Source of the DNA: Chlorella sorokiniana
Lineage: Eukaryota > Chlorophyta > Trebouxiophyceae > Chlorellales > Chlorellaceae
Reading direction: 5' to 3'
DNA: 64,000 nucleotides
Assembly: GCA_025917655.1 (NCBI GenBank)
Contig: CP084617.1
Location: 1,550,001 to 1,614,000, forward strand
Shown here: positions 21,789-35,071 of the stretch, piece by piece
Numbering within the stretch: position 1 is the first letter of the stretch
Layout of the letters: every line of letters begins with the position of its first letter
The notes under the pieces: generated by a model
Databases searched by the model: none
The model's input: the letters and a program-made list of their open reading frames with translations, nothing else
Told to the model about the DNA's origin: nothing
Program-made: the position numbers and the translations under genes

Positions 21789-24700
21789 TCACAGGTAGAG
21801 GGAGGCGGCAAACACGATGTCGCGCTTGATGCGGCCAATGGCGGCGTCAAAGCGCTCAGCCAGGCTGGCGTCGCCGATCGTGCGCAGCGCGGCCGCCACC
21901 TGGCGCAGCAGCTCCTCCAGCCGCCGAATGGCGCGCACCAGCGACCCCTGCAGCAGAAAGCCTCGTTCCCTCAGCCACTTTGAACAAGTTGAATGAGTTC
22001 CCAGCAGTGCCCAGCTTGCCCCCCCCCCCCCCCAAAGCAAGCCACTGCGTCCCCTGCTTCCCTGCGCCTCCTGCCACCCCTCCACCCATTGTCGGGCAGA
22101 CTGCAGCAGGCGCACCTCAAACACATCGGTCTGCTTGTAGAGGTCGGCAAACTTGGCACCGCGGCACCAGGCCGCCACCAGCTCCGTCAGGTCTGCACCA
22201 AAGGTGGGTTATCCCAGGGGGGGGCATGTGTGCGAGTGAAGGTGAGACTGCTTGCGGGTGTGTGTAAGAGAGTGTGTGTGTGTGTGATCGTTTGCATGTG
22301 GTGTACGGCTTTGGAGCGGGCAACGCACGATCCACAGCACGAAGCGGAGGCGGGCGGGCGGCAAGCCCCCGATGCAGCGCCAAGGCCGCGGAAGAGGAGG
22401 AAGAAGGGATGCGGGACTGCTTCCCAAGGAAGCTGCTGTGCAGCTGCCGTGCACCTGGCCGGAAGCTGTCCACGTACTCATCCACGTCGACCTCCATGCC
22501 CGCCTCCGTCGCCACCTTGGCCACCTGGCGGGCGGTGGCGCGCAGCGCCGCAAACGGCGCCTCCAGCTCGGGCAGCAGCTTGTTGCCGGCCTGCGCAGGG
22601 GTCAGTTGGGGGTGTGGGAATGCATGAAAAGTCGGAAAGGCAGCTGGTGGGCTTCAAGCTGGATGGCTTTGCTGCGGCCTCCACGGGACTTGGGGGCGTG
22701 GGATGCAGCGCGCGCGGGGCTGGGGGTGCAGCGAGCGGGGAGGCGGGCGGGCACAGGGCGGCCACCAGCACCGAGCATGGCGTTGAGCCAGCCTGGCAGC
22801 TGCCTGTGGGCCGCCGCAGCAGCCCAGAGGCCAGAAGTTAGAGGAGTCGAGGCAGCAATGCAACAACATGAAGCAGGACAACGCCCCCACCTCGCTGCGT
22901 TCCCGCCAGATGAAGCAGGACACTACGGCGCACAGCTGCTCCAGGCTGCAGCGCGGGGCGGGGTGCACAACCAGCGAGTTGGGCAGCAGCAGGGTGGGTG
23001 GGGTGCGGCTGTGCAGCAGCCGCAGTAGGGGGCAGCGTGTGCCCTTACCATCCTGCCAGACGGCTGGCCAGGGACACTTGCCAGCCAGCCGCCGCCATCT
23101 CATAGCGGCAGAGGCAGCAGTACGGCAGCGGTACAACAGTGGCCCCCCCCCCCCCCGCACCCACACCTCAGCTGCGCAAAGGCGCCCTGGAACACCATCT
23201 CAGTCAGCACCAGCTCATCGCCGGTGGACAGCTCGGCGGCAAAGCGGCCCTGCAGGCAGCGCAGGCGCGCGCGTGGGTGGGTTGTCGTGGGTGTGGGTGG
23301 GGTGGAGTTTGCTGGAAGGCTGAGCAGCTGCTTGTGCGCGCGTGGGGAGGGGATCCAGAGACGGGCAGGGGGTGCGCCTGGCCGCCACTCCCTCCACACG
23401 GCGGCGAACCGCAGGAGCGGGCCCCGCCACGCAAGCGCACCCACACCGTCCACCAGGGCCCGACACGAATCGCAGGGAGACGGCAGTTAGCGGCGCGGCT
23501 TGCCTTGAGCGTGACCACCCCCTGCTTGTCGGTGTAGTCGAGGCGGCGCAGCACCCGGCGCCGCGCCTTGAGGTCCTCATGGCAGATCAGGGCCGCCGCC
23601 GCCCGCGCCTCCTTCTTGGCGGTACGTACCGCCTCGTGCAGCGCCTGCGGGGAGGGTTTGCGGGGGGGGGGGGGGGGGAGAAGGGTGGGTGCTCAGGCGG
23701 GCTCTTCTCAGCACGCGGGCGCTGCCAGCTGCACTGCAAGCACCGCCGCGGGCAGCACGGCCCCTTGCCGTCAACTAGATCTGACTGCTGAGGTGCAAGT
23801 GTGGGGGCGTGCGGCTGCCTGTCCATGCGTGCTGGGAGCGGAGGGAGGGCTCGCAGCCACCAGCCGGCCGCTGGCTGCAGCTGCCAGGCACAGAGCAACC
23901 CCTGCCAGGTGCATGCCACTGGGCGGCGTCCGTTCGTCCCCCAGCCAGCCCCCGCCCCACCCCGCGCCGCACCTGCTTGCGCAGCAGCGTCGCCAGCCGC
24001 GCCTCCAGGGTGGGGGAGCGCGCCAGCGGGTGCTTGCCCAGCAGCGACTCCACGCCCTCGGCCTTGCGCAGCAGCTTGCGCAGGGCCTCGTCCTGTGGGA
24101 AGGTGAGGGGAAGGTGGCGACCAGCGCTCACGGCACGGCAAGCAAGCAATCAAGGCAAGGAGCAAGAATCCCTTTCATCCTAGACCGCCCCACCCCGTCC
24201 GCGCGGCCCCCACCCCCTTTCCCCCTCCTCCATACACCCACAACCACACGCACACCCACGCACCCACACCCACCCACCCACCCACCCACCCACCTCGATG
24301 CGCATGTCCTCCAGCGGATCCAGCGCCGGCAGCCCCTTGGGGAACCGCTTCTCCACCTCAGCCAGGGTGCGCCCACACCGCTCCCGTGCCTCCTGCGGCA
24401 GCCGCACCCGACGCAATCAAGCCCGAGGGGGCGGCAGCTAAATGCAGCTCCGACCCAAACCAAGTGCGCAGCTGTCAGGCAGCCCAGCGCGAGCGCTCGC
24501 TTCCCCGAACAGGTGTGGCTTGCCCAGCCGCTGAGCGTCACAACGGCCAGCACAGCGCTGCCCGGCAGCCGGGGACCCCGGCCGTGGGACCCAAGCATCG
24601 TGCGTGTCTTCTGTATGATACGTCCCAGACAATACCACGTAAAACTCTGGCGAGTTTGAGCGACCGCACAACCTGTCTGCCTCCTGTCACAACAGCCTCC

Positions 24701-26808
24701 AACCGGTTCCACCCAGCCCAGCCCACCCCGCCCGCGGCCCACTCACCGTCGTGCGCAGGTCCTGCGGGATGTACACCCGGATGGAGCTGAAGGCCGACAG
24801 CTCGGGCAGCGCCACCGGGATGACGGCGTGGGAGCCCTTGGCGCCGGGGGCACAGGCACCGCTCGCCTGCGCTCCGGCAGGGGCGGCCAGGAGAAACTCA
24901 AAAGCAGGCAGGCAGCACACGAACCGACCCGAGCAGCGGGGGAGAGGGGGGCAGGCCGGGCGGCAGATCTACCAAGATGCAGCAACAGCAGATGCGACAC
25001 GTGCATGCCAGCTCGGCACCGCGGTACAGGGTTGGGACAGCTTGGCTCGGGAGGGGGAGGGGCAGCGTAAAGGAGGGCGCGGCGCGGCCACGCAACGAGG
25101 GGCAATACACAGGGCAGCAGCGGCGGGGAGGGGACTGGTGGGGCAAGCGGAGGCCTCACCGCCGCGTGGCGCCCTGATGCCGCAGCGACTCCTCCGAGCA
25201 GTTGCACAGCACGTCCACGAGGTACTGCTTTGTACCGCGCTTTGTACTGCTGGTTGTACTGCTGCCCTCTCCGGCGCTATCCCCCGCCTTGGAGCCCCCA
25301 CCAGCTCGAAGTTCACCACCGCTGCGAGGGCTCCCTCGGCGCTGCCGCCCCCGCGCTGCCGCCGCAGCCGCGGCGGCCTCGGCTGCAGGGGGAGGCCCGC
25401 CGCCGCGGGGCCGCGTCGGGCGGGGGCAGCACCCGCACCAGGCGGCCTGGCTGCAGGAAGGGCAGGCAGTGCTGGGGGAGGCCACGATGGACCGAATCTC
25501 CGCTCGCAGCTTGGACAGCTGCTGGCTGCGGGGCGGGCGGGGGCGAGGAGGGAGGCAAGCCGGTTGTGAGGACGCCAGCCGTGACCAAACCCAGCGCAAT
25601 AAGCACAGCGCTGCATACATCCAGACCAGCCATTGAACCATACAGCAGCGCACGCCCAGCCCAGCCCACGGTCCACCCAGCAAAGCGCGAGCCAGTACTG
25701 GCGCCATACCCAAAGCCGCCGGGACACGCCCCCGCCTGCCCTGCCCCGGCCACACCGCCGCAGCCGCTCTCTCAGAGCGCATCGAGGGGGCAGCAGGCAG
25801 CTTCACCTCAGCTTCAGGAACTCAGTCACCCGCTCCTCCTCCTCCACGACCAGCGCATCTCGCTCAGCCTGCACACCACCAGGCACGCACACACAGGCAC
25901 ACACTCAGTCACACGGCACACACACACGCCGAGGGCTGTCGCGGCTCTCACAGCTTACGGCGTCAGATGGCGGCGGCCAGGCCCCCGCCTGCGCCCGCCT
26001 GGGCAGCCTGCGCTGTGCAACACCGCCGCCGCTACAGCGCTGTGCTGCCCAACCGCACGCAGCACGCGCGCTCATCCCCATTCTCCCTCCCCCTGCTGTG
26101 CCTCCGCACCTCCAGCTTCTTCACTCGTGCCTCCAGCCCCGGCAGCGCCCGTTCCGTCTGGAACTGTCGGTAGGAGCGGGCCATCAGCTCCTCCGGCTCC
26201 ACGCCCTCCACCCTGCGTAGCGGTGTGAAAGTGTGTGTGTGTGGAGGTGTGTGTGTGGGGGAAACAGAAAAAGTAGATGCAGGGGAGGAAGGGGGGGCAA
26301 AAACAGTAGGCAGTAGCAGACGCAGTGGCAGCGGCTGCAAGGCTGGCAAGTACGGTCGGGTCCAAGCGAGCACCGCGGCTCGGGGACCCAGCAGCGCACG
26401 GCACGCATCAATGCCGGCGGCGGCAGAGGCCCGCGCAGGCAACGCCGCGGCCTGTGCGCTGCTGCCCGTGCTGCATGCATGTACTGCCTGTACTGCCCGT
26501 ACTGCGTACCGCAGCAGGTTGAGCAGCATGGAGTACTCGAGGTGGAACTCGGAGTAGAGGGTGTCGGGGGGCGCCCTGCGGGGGCCGGGGCCGGGGGAAA
26601 CAACGTGAAACACAACGTGAAGGTGTCGGTGCAGCCGAAAGATGGTGTGGGTGAAACAAAAGGTGACGGTGCGGGTGAAATCCGCCCCTCCTCCCTCCTG
26701 ACCCCCCAACCCCTGCCACACAAAGCCGCACACACCATCAGCCGCCCCTCCCTGCCCCCTCGCGCGCGCGCCCCCCCCCCCCCCACCCCCTCACCCCACC
26801 CCCACCCC

Positions 26809-26848
<40 letters not shown>

Positions 26849-29800
26849 GTCCACACACACGCGCAGCCCCAAGCACCTTGATCATGTCCTTGGCCACTGC
26901 TGGCTCCAGCTTCTCATCCATCATCAAGACCACCACGCCTGCAGAGCGGGGCGCACGAGCGGCGCGGGCGCAGGAGTGACACGAGCAGGGAAAGGCGTGG
27001 GGCGCGGCTGGCACTGCTGCGGGGCGGCAGCGCAAAGGGGCGAGCCAAGGTCCCCTGCAGGCTGTCACCGCAAATTCCCTGCCCACAAACCCTTTGCCCC
27101 AGGCTTTGCCCAACCCCAGCCTACTGTGCACACACACACCGAAGCCGCCTGCACTCGCAACCAACACCCCCACCGCATCCCCACCCACCCTTGTCGTCCA
27201 AGCCGCGCCGCCCCGCCCGCCCGCTCATCTGGATGTACTCGCCGGAGCGCAGCCAGCGGAAGCCGCCGCCGTCAAACCTGGGGGGGGATGGATTGCCATG
27301 GTCTGGCTGCCGCTGCCGGAAAAGCTGCTGCCGCTTGAAGTGGCATTGCTTGGCAGGCGATGCGCCCGCACCCAGCAAAGAATGCACAAGGAAATGCGCC
27401 AACCAAGGCAATCACAGTAAAAGCGGGACTGCAACCCCCCACCCAGCCCCCTACACCAGTCCCCTGTGCAGCTCCCCACCCCAGCCCCCGCGCCAGCCCG
27501 CTGTGCAGCCCCAGGGGCCACTCACTTGCGCACGTGGGTGAAGACGACGGTCTTGGCGGGCATGTTAAGCCCCGTGGAGAAGGTCTCGGTGGCAAACAGC
27601 ACCTGCGGGGGCGAGGCGTGTGTGTCCCCCGAGAAACAACACATTCACACGCACAACCTCCCCCCTCCCCAACCAGCCTAACCCCTTGCCTCCCCCATCC
27701 CAACCCCCCACCCCCCAGCCGCAGGCGCACAGCCGCAGCCCTCCTTGAGTCCCCCACACCACCACCACCACTGCCCCCAGCCGCAAGCACGCAGGTGCAG
27801 CCCACCTTGAGCCCCCCAAAAAAAAACACAAACACCACAGACACACACACAGCCGCCCCCAAGGCGCGGCCCACCTTGAGCAGCCCCTCCTGGAACAGGA
27901 TCTCGATCACCTCCTTCAGGATGGGCAGCAGCCCCGAGTGGTGGATGCCGATGCCGCGGCGCAGCATGGGCAGCAGCGCCCGATCTGCGGCAGGCGGCGG
28001 TCCTCCTCTGGGGGGCACGCGGGGGAAGGGGGTGGGGGGCACAGAGGGCAAGCGAGTAGGTGTGTGCTCGTGCTGTGTTTAAGTCAAGAGGAAGGACGGA
28101 GAGGGGGAGAAGCGCCCTTGTCCCGCCAGCGCAGTGGCCACGATTCTTCGCCTAACTTCAAAGGGCTTCCTTCCGGCCGTGCCGAATCTCGTCATGCTGC
28201 CCTCCCCCTCCCTCCTTCGCCCTCACCCAAACGCGCTCCTGCCCGCCTGCCTGCCTGCCTCCCCCTTCTCTCCATTCACCCAAACGCACTCCTGTCCTAC
28301 TCCCTCCCTCCCTCCTCCCCACCCACCCGACAGCACATCTGTGGCGGAGTTGTAGATGCCGTCCACCAGCTTCTTCTCCTCGTCGCTGTTCAGGTCCAGC
28401 GCGTGCATCTGCGCGGCACCGGGAGCACGACGTTCAGCGCAAATGGACTGGTGGTTTCCCTGCCTCAATGCGCGTGCACCGCCGCCAATGGCAACGCAGC
28501 CCGCTCAATGCTCAGTCTGGCAGTAGCGACCGTCCAAAACGCACCTCCTCTCGCCCCCTGACCACAATCCCACCCACCCGCGCACACACTCCGTTTCCCC
28601 CTTCCCACCCACCTGCTGCGACAGCGCCTCGCACTCCTTCTTGGAGAAGGAGAAGACGATGACGGGGTCGAAGCGGCGCTGCGCAATCATGCGCACAATC
28701 TTGAAAATGTCAGACTCCTCTTGTGGCCCCCTGGCTCCTTCGTGCCGCCCTTCTTGCCCTGCATGGGGGAGGGGTGCAGTGCGGAGGGAGAGTAGGGCAG
28801 CGGTGGTGCTGGGCCAAGCTTGTGTGTGGGAATGGCCGTGGTTCTTGAAGGATGAAGACGACGATTATGTGGCTCAGGGAGCGATGCAGAAGGTGGCTGC
28901 AAACCTGGATGCTGCAGGTGCTGCTGCGCCCGAGGACACGCCCCTCCAAGCCACACACACCACAACAAAGCACACACACGCGAATGGACAGGCGCAGAAG
29001 ACGGCACCGCCTCCCGAGCGCCGCCAACATACCTTGCCGCTGCCGTCCTTGCCCCTCCGCGACTTCCCCTCTGCCTCCTGCATCTGCGCCACCGCCTTCT
29101 GGAAGTTGTCCTCCCTGTAAACGATGGATGGGGGCAGGAAAGGGGGCGATCGACTCCAGCCGAGTTCTCAAGGGGCAGATCGAACGGGGACCGGTCGCGG
29201 CGAACAGATGGGGGCACCAGCTGATGGAGAAGCTGCGGCGGAAATTGGGAACGCGAGGAGTGCAGGGAGCAGCAGGAAAGAGCGCATCATAGCCGCCGCA
29301 GCGCAGAGGGAGCGGCCGTGCGCTCCGTGCTCAAAAGCCCTGCGCCCAAGGCGGGGCGGAAGCTCACCGGAAGGTGCCGCGCTGGTCGACCACCAGGAAC
29401 AGCCCGTCTCCGCCCGCAGGGAAGATGAAATGTTCCAGCGGGGTGGGGCGGTAGTCTGCGGCGATTGGCGAGCAAAGAGAGGCAAGCGTCAAGGAGGCGG
29501 TTGCTTGTTTGTTCGTTAGTTGTGCATTTGGGAGTGTGAGGGAGGAGATGCTGGGTACCTGCAACGGTGTTCTGCTGCAGCATAGCGGAGTGGAAGGCTG
29601 CGAGCCACCCCGAGCCTCAGCACCGCTTCCTCACACGGCACTGCCGCCAAACTCGCGTGCCAGGCTGGCATCCTCCCTGCACTGCTGCACGCCCCCTTGT
29701 GTACCGCCTGCCTGCCCCCTCCCGTACCGCTCACCCGTGTACACCACGTGGCAGGGCGAGCCGTGCGTCTTGGCCACCCACTCTGCAAACTCGCGGGCGT

Positions 29801-31800
29801 TGGGGATGGTGGCCGAGAGGAAGGCGAAGCGCACGGCCTTGGGGGCCAGGATGATGCTTTCCTCCCACACCACGCCGCGCTCCTTGTCCCTGCGGCGGCG
29901 GCGACAGCGGCGGTTGAAGCGTCGCGGTCGAGGCACGGCGGTTGGAGCGTGGCTGGCGGCGCCGGAAACCTGTCGAGAGGAGCCGTGGACTGGCTAGCAG
30001 CAGCCCAGCCGACTAGAGTTGTAGAAGTGCATCGAGAACGGCCCTCCGCCTCTCCTCAGGGCGACCCCAGCCCCCTTCCCCCGCATGCTTTCTTCCCCCA
30101 AGATTCCTTACCGCAGGTAGTGCACCTCGTCGTACACGACCAGGGCCAGCTGCTTCACGACTTCCGAGCCGCGGTACAGCATGGACCGCAGGATCTCGGT
30201 GGTCATGACCAGGCACGAGGCGTTGGGGTTGATGGTCACGTCGCCTGCGGGACGTCCGGGGGGACTGAGCATTCAGCACGAGGAGGCGGGGCCGTGAAGC
30301 AGGGGGCAGGGACAGCAGGGGGCAAGAGGCCGGCACTTGAAAGGGGTGATGTGGGTCTGCTGGGAAGGCTGGAAGCGGCAGCGTTGGCGGACCAAAGGAC
30401 TGTGATAACGGGCCGTGGAGCTGCTGCATCAAGCAGGGCGCAGGCGCCCATCCCGGGAGGGCAGCACCGGCGCCGCCCCAGCCCGGCGCCGCCCTAGCGA
30501 CCGCCGCAGTGTGGCGCCACAGGCTGTGCAGCCGCCCCACCTGTCATGAGCCCCACATCCCCAAACTGCTCCTGCAGCTCGCGATACTTCTGGTTGGACA
30601 GCGCCTGCAGGGAGGAAAGCGCGGCGGGCGTAAGAGCGCAACGGCGCCGGAAGAGGGCGGCGGGCGGCCGACGCGCGATGCAGAGGACCCGCCGGCAATG
30701 CGCGCGCAGGCCGGGAAGGGCGGCCAACGCGGCGTGCCGCATTTCCAGGCTGTCCCCAGGCCTGGTGCCGCACGCTGCTGCGCGCCGCTGCAGCACAGCG
30801 CCCACGGCCGGCTGCGCCCTCTGCACCGCGATGCGCTGATGCAGGGCAGGGCCCGCAGCCACTGCAGCCAGATGCGCTGCCTCCACTTCATCAACAGAAG
30901 AGCAGCTGCCAGCCCGCTGGGCTGCGCCTCCCCACGGCTCAACAAACGCGCTGGCCCCTTCCCAGCGCTTTGCCCACCCGAACAGCCGCGCCTCGCAGGG
31001 ACAAGGCGCGTACCGCAGCTCGCCCGGGACAAGGCGCGTACCGCAGCTCGCCCAGGACAAGGGGCGTACCGCAGCTCGAGCACCTCCCCGCCGTCCTGTA
31101 CCCGCGTCGGCGCCAGGCACAGCACCCCAGGTGGCACGGCAGCCCACCTTGAGCGGCGAGGTGTACACCACCTTGTGCCCGTCCCGCAGCGCCATGCCGA
31201 AGCAGTACTCGGCCACCACCGTCTTGCCCGCCGACGTGTGCGCCGCCACCAGCACCGAGTGCCCCGCCTCCAGCGCGTTGACCGCCGTCTGCTGGAAGGG
31301 GTCGAGCTGGAAGGGGTACTCGCGGGCGGGGGGGCCCTGCCGGGCGGCGGCGGCATCGGGGAGCCCTCCTGGCCTGCAGGGGTGGGGAGACAGCGGGAGT
31401 GAATGATGAATCGCAATGCGGAGAAAGAGATGATCATGGGGCCATCTGCCGGACAGCAGGTCAAACGTGAAAATGATGAAGCAGCAGCGAAAGCATGAAG
31501 CGGCCATCAGGGGGACGGGCGGCGGCAGGCGGGAGCGGCGGCAGCAGGGGGAAGCCAGCGATCTCGCGTTCTGAACTGTTCACAGCAGCATTCTTATATC
31601 TTGGAAATGTCGCAGGCGCAGAAACCAGCCCAAGGCCGTCACTAGTGCACACCAGGAGGCCAAGCCACTTCGTGAGTGCAGCTCTTGCCGTCAACTTCAA
31701 TAAGATTTGCCCCCGATGGCATGGGTGCCGCGCGCTCGCTCTCCAGCCGAGCGCGCTTGGCCGGCGGCTCGGAAGCCGCCAGTGCCAAGGCGGTCGCCAT
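21789..31800 (-). CDS. MTR4: MTR4/SKI2-like exosome RNA helicase
   Basis: ATP-dependent 3'-5' RNA helicase of the Ski2/MTR4 family, which feeds nuclear RNA to the exosome (rRNA processing and RNA surveillance). The start ATG at 31800 reads [20 protein letters not shown]. In order: [17 protein letters not shown] with Walker A AHTSAGKT (near 31235), GLMTGDVT-type motif, box II YDEVH (near 30125), LSATIPN (near 29820), [11 protein letters not shown] (near 28660), [11 protein letters not shown] (near 27940), [13 protein letters not shown] (near 27570), [11 protein letters not shown] (near 27215), the arch with LVDVLCNC and [16 protein letters not shown] (near 24780), and the C-terminal helical bundle ending [11 protein letters not shown]-like [11 protein letters not shown] and a stop at 21789. 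There are about 20 short introns. One-base deficits in the arch/KOW part (near 25485 and 25305, in C5 and G5 runs) look like sequence errors. MTR4 is preferred over cytosolic SKI2 by the compact N-terminus. Confidence 0.9.
24261..24294. repeat. (CCCA)n microsatellite in an MTR4 intron
   Basis: Uninterrupted CCCA-type repeats precede the exon that encodes [13 protein letters not shown]. Confidence 0.8.
26818..26847. repeat. (CA)n microsatellite in an MTR4 intron
   Basis: About 15 CA units follow long C-rich runs (C14 near 26771). Confidence 0.85.
30998..31081. repeat. Three tandem 28-bp repeats in an MTR4 intron
   Basis: Units start at 30998, 31026 and 31054. The first two are identical and the third differs at a few bases. 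Each carries GGCGCGTACCGCAGCTCG or a one-base variant. They lie between the Walker A exon and the next exon ([11 protein letters not shown]). Confidence 0.85.
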
Positions 31801-32100
31801 GCGGGCGAATGGAGGGCTCGAGCTGCTAGAAATGCAGTGCAGAATCAGAAGGAATGCCGCGAGCATGCATGCAGGGCCATAATTCGACAGGAGGACTGGG
31901 CAAGGCCAGGCTGGCGTTGCAAGGTTCTTGCGGGCGTGTAAGGTCCTTGGACCACACGTGATCATATCCGTCGCTATATCCACGTCCTTATTGAGTTCAG
32001 TTTAGCTCAAAGAAGGCTTGCCAGCGCCAGATAGCAAGGCCTTGTCCTCACAACTGAGCGACAGCACACTCGGTCACGGCATAGAGCAGCCCTCAGCAGG

Positions 32101-32740
32101 TTGAAAATGCGGAGAAAGCGGCAGCGCGGCAGCGGAACCATCAGAGATGCCAGGGGACGCGAGCGTTCTCGTCAGCTCATCCGCGGCGGCCGCCTTGCTG
32201 ATTCTTACGCCACAGCCCGCTCCCTAACACTGCAGCGCAGGCGTAGCAGGGCTGCAATCGGCCTTAGAGAAATTGAGAGCTGGAGGGGGCGCTGCACGCA
32301 CAATAGCAGCGGCAGCGGCAGTGGCTCCAGAGCTCTCCTTTGCATCCGGGTGCGAGGACAGTGCTGGGGGCGTGCCGCTGCTGCGTCGGCCCCCGGTGAC
32401 ATTTGTAGTGGCTCGCGTGCCGCTGCGGCCCCTGCTGCCGCCCGCCCTGCCCAACGTGCAGCAGCCCAGAATATTGCGGGGAGTGCCAGCAGCAGCAGCA
32501 TGGAGCAAACTCGCCCGCCGATGGCAACACATCGCAGGTTCCTCAAGACGCCACAGCCGCTGGGATCCACACCGCTGCGCGTTCCCCAAGCCTTGACAGC
32601 CCCGCCGCCGCTGGGAGGCAGTGATGCAGGGATGGAGCGCTGCTAGCCAAACGCACAGAAGCTGCAGGAGCGGCCACGGGCGGAAAGCGGCTTGTGTTTA
32701 TGGCGTTCAAGCAGCTACACCACATGAGGCCGCTGTCTTG
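32101..32740 (+). other. Gene X fragment, related to the gene at the right edge
   Basis: An open frame at 32101-32646 (181 codons, basic and Ala/Ser-rich) contains AQNIAGSASSSS. It is followed, in a different frame, by KRTEAAGAATGGKRLVFMAF and a stop near 32740. The minus strand at 63820-64000 encodes the similar KRTAAAGAAGGGRRPVFTAF plus an SASRSS-type segment and has the same downstream sequence (GCTGATGAGGAGGGTGCTGG). The two loci are therefore duplicates of the 3' part of one gene, each lying just 5' of an mTERF copy. The frame change suggests this copy is decayed or has an unrecognised intron. Function unknown. Confidence 0.45.
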
Positions 32741-33068
32741 ATGGCTGATGAGGAGGGTGCTGGACTAATTCACCGACTCGCATGATTCCACCCAGGGACC
32801 GCCCCCACCCCTGTACCGCTTGCCAGCCCTGTGTGACTGGAGCAGCACAAGAGCTGGCTGCAGGCCTTGCGCCTTGAAATTATTCGGAAAAGAGTCATTC
32901 TTTTGCAAGACTTGCATCAAGCGCGCGGTCATGCCAGCCTGAGGCTGAGAGAGGAGTAGCCACCTGCGCGGCACTCCAAGAGCGACGAGCTGGCGGCTGG
33001 TTGGTTGGCACGGATGGCTGGGCTTCAAGGGCGCCGCGCTCCGGCGCTGCTTGCTTTGTTGATTTGTC

Positions 33069-35071
33069 ATGCGGATACTCAAAGTAGCAAGCCGTACGCT
33101 GCGGCGGTTGTGTTCCTCAAGTTTCAGCGATCAGCTGGCGAAGGAGGGCAGCGGCAGCATACAGTGCAGCGCTGCTTCTGACCTTTGCATCCACACCGCC
33201 TCGTTTTTGCCCTGGGAGCCGTCTTGTTCTGCGGCAGGCGAGGTGAGGGGTGCCGCTCCTGCCACCGCTTGCTCTCCAGTGAGCCGCTGAACAGAATACG
33301 CATATACTGCCCTTGCCTGGTGCTGTCGAGGTGCCTGTTGTGATTTGTGTGCCGGACACACATTCACGCAGCTCAATGGACGACATGGGTTGTCGCCAAC
33401 CAACAGCTGGCGGCAGCTGCACCAGCGTGCTGCGGTTGCTCAGCCCACCGGCCGGGCTGGCATCGCTTTGCGGCAGCCCAGCAGCTGTTTGCATGCCGCC
33501 AGCTTCAGCTACAGTGCGCACTCTACTGCCGATAGCACCACGTTTGAGACGGAGGTGATCCGGAAAGGCAAGCTGGTGCCCGTGCCGCCTGACCTGGCAG
33601 CCACGCTTGCCCTGCTGGCTGCGCAGTGCGGCTTGAGCGGCAGGGAGGCGGAGCTGGCAAGAGCAGTGGCTTCTCTCAACCAGAAGCGGCAGCAGGGCAT
33701 CAAAGACCATGGCGCAGCAGTGGCAGCCTACTTGGCCGGCCTGGGCATTGAGCAGGGGCAGCTGGGGCTGCTGCTGCTGCGCTGCCCATACCTGTTCAGC
33801 TGGCCGGTGGAGCGGCGTGCGGGCGTGTTGTTTGGGCAGCTGATGGCGCTGGGGCTGGCAGGATCTCAAGCAGCGCGTTGCTTTATGCAGCAGCCTTCAG
33901 CAGCTGGCAGCGCCAGTTTTGAGCCAGCCATGGCGGTGCTGGCGCTGCTGCTGGCTGCTGGGTGCAGGGCCAGTGACGTCGGCAAGACAAGGGAGCAGCT
34001 GCTGGCAGAGCTGCTTGTGGGGCACCCATCGGCATTGCGATTGTTGATGTTTCCCGGGCAGCGTTTGCAGCAGCGCATAGACAGCCTGCTGCAGCTGGGT
34101 CTCAATGAGCGGCAGCTGGTGGCGGCGGTGCGGTCGGATTGGTCGCTGCTAAATCGTACCTCAGAGCGCCTGGCTGCGCTAGAGGCTGTGCTGCAGCAGG
34201 AGCTGGGCGCTGACCGCGAGCAGTGGTGCAAGGTGCTGCGGCGTGCACCATTGGTCAGCAGACTAAGCGAGGACCGCCTGCGGCACGGCGTGCTGTCTCT
34301 TGTTGCGGTGAGTGTCCATCTCAATGCGCAACGATCAGCACTGTTGCCTGCCCACTCACTGCCTTCCTGGCGCAGGAGTTTGGCAGGAACGAAGTTCAGC
34401 GAATGGCCAGCGCTGCACCTCTTTTGTTGACCGTCCGCACGACTGTGTGGCGGCGCGCTCTGGCGGTGTGGGGCCTGTGCGGCGTGGCAGACCCCGGGGC
34501 AGTTGCCGTCAATTGCGCTGCGGTTCTCTTGTTGGACTGGTTGCGCCTGTCTGTCCAGGCCAACCTGCTGGCGTTGCGGCACTGCCTTCCCTGGCAGCCG
34601 TCAGCAGTTGAGGTGATTGAGCGATTTGCCAGCTATGTTCCCAATTATACGGCAGAGCGGCTGGCAGGGCGCCTGCTGTTCCTGGAGCAGGCCGGCCTGC
34701 TGGCGCTGCTGGTGGCAAACAAACGCGTTGCGCGGCATGAGTGGCGGCAGCAACAGGGGTTGCCTGCAAACAAGAAGGCAGCAGGCGAGCCACTGTTCGT
34801 CAGTGTCGGCAATGTGGCTGCTCTGAGCGATGCAGCCTTTGAGCAGCAGCTAGAGCAGCTGGGCGTTGATAGCGGCCGCTGGGTCGCCTTTAAGGGCAGC
34901 TTGGAGCAGTTGCCTGCCTGGCAGCAGCTGGCGGCGGCGGCAGCGGCGGAGGCGGCGCGGCTGCAGCGTCTGCTGCCTTTGGATCTGCAGGTTGCAACGA
35001 AGCAGGTGCCCAGGAGGAGCTTTGCTCTGCAGGGGGCCGGGCCAGGCTCGGCAGCACTGAGTGAAAGCTAG
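33069..35071 (+). CDS. mTERF-family protein, copy A (right-type, intact, 601 aa)
   Basis: Organelle-type mTERF factor. Exons 33069-33242, 33372-34307 and 34376-35071 are all in phase 0 and give 601 aa with no breaks. Exon 1 encodes an Arg/Ser-rich, acid-poor start (MRILKVASRTLRRLCSSSF) typical of a mitochondrial, possibly plastid, presequence. Exon 2 holds the repeats (GLLLLRCPYLFSWPVERR, LLQLGLNERQLVAAVRSDW, WCKVLRRAPLVSRLSEDR). Exon 3 has FGRNEVQRMASAAPLLLTV, VANKRVARHEWRQQQGLPA and the right-type end PGSAALSES. The target is unknown; family members bind organellar DNA or RNA. With copy 1 it is one of two fully open copies and the best reference for the others. Confidence 0.85.

Noticed and set aside
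21789-31800. Cytosolic SKI2 instead of MTR4
   Set aside because: SKI2 usually has a longer N-terminal region before the helicase core. Here the core begins soon after a short basic N-terminus, as in MTR4. The two share the arch and C-terminal motif, so some doubt remains.
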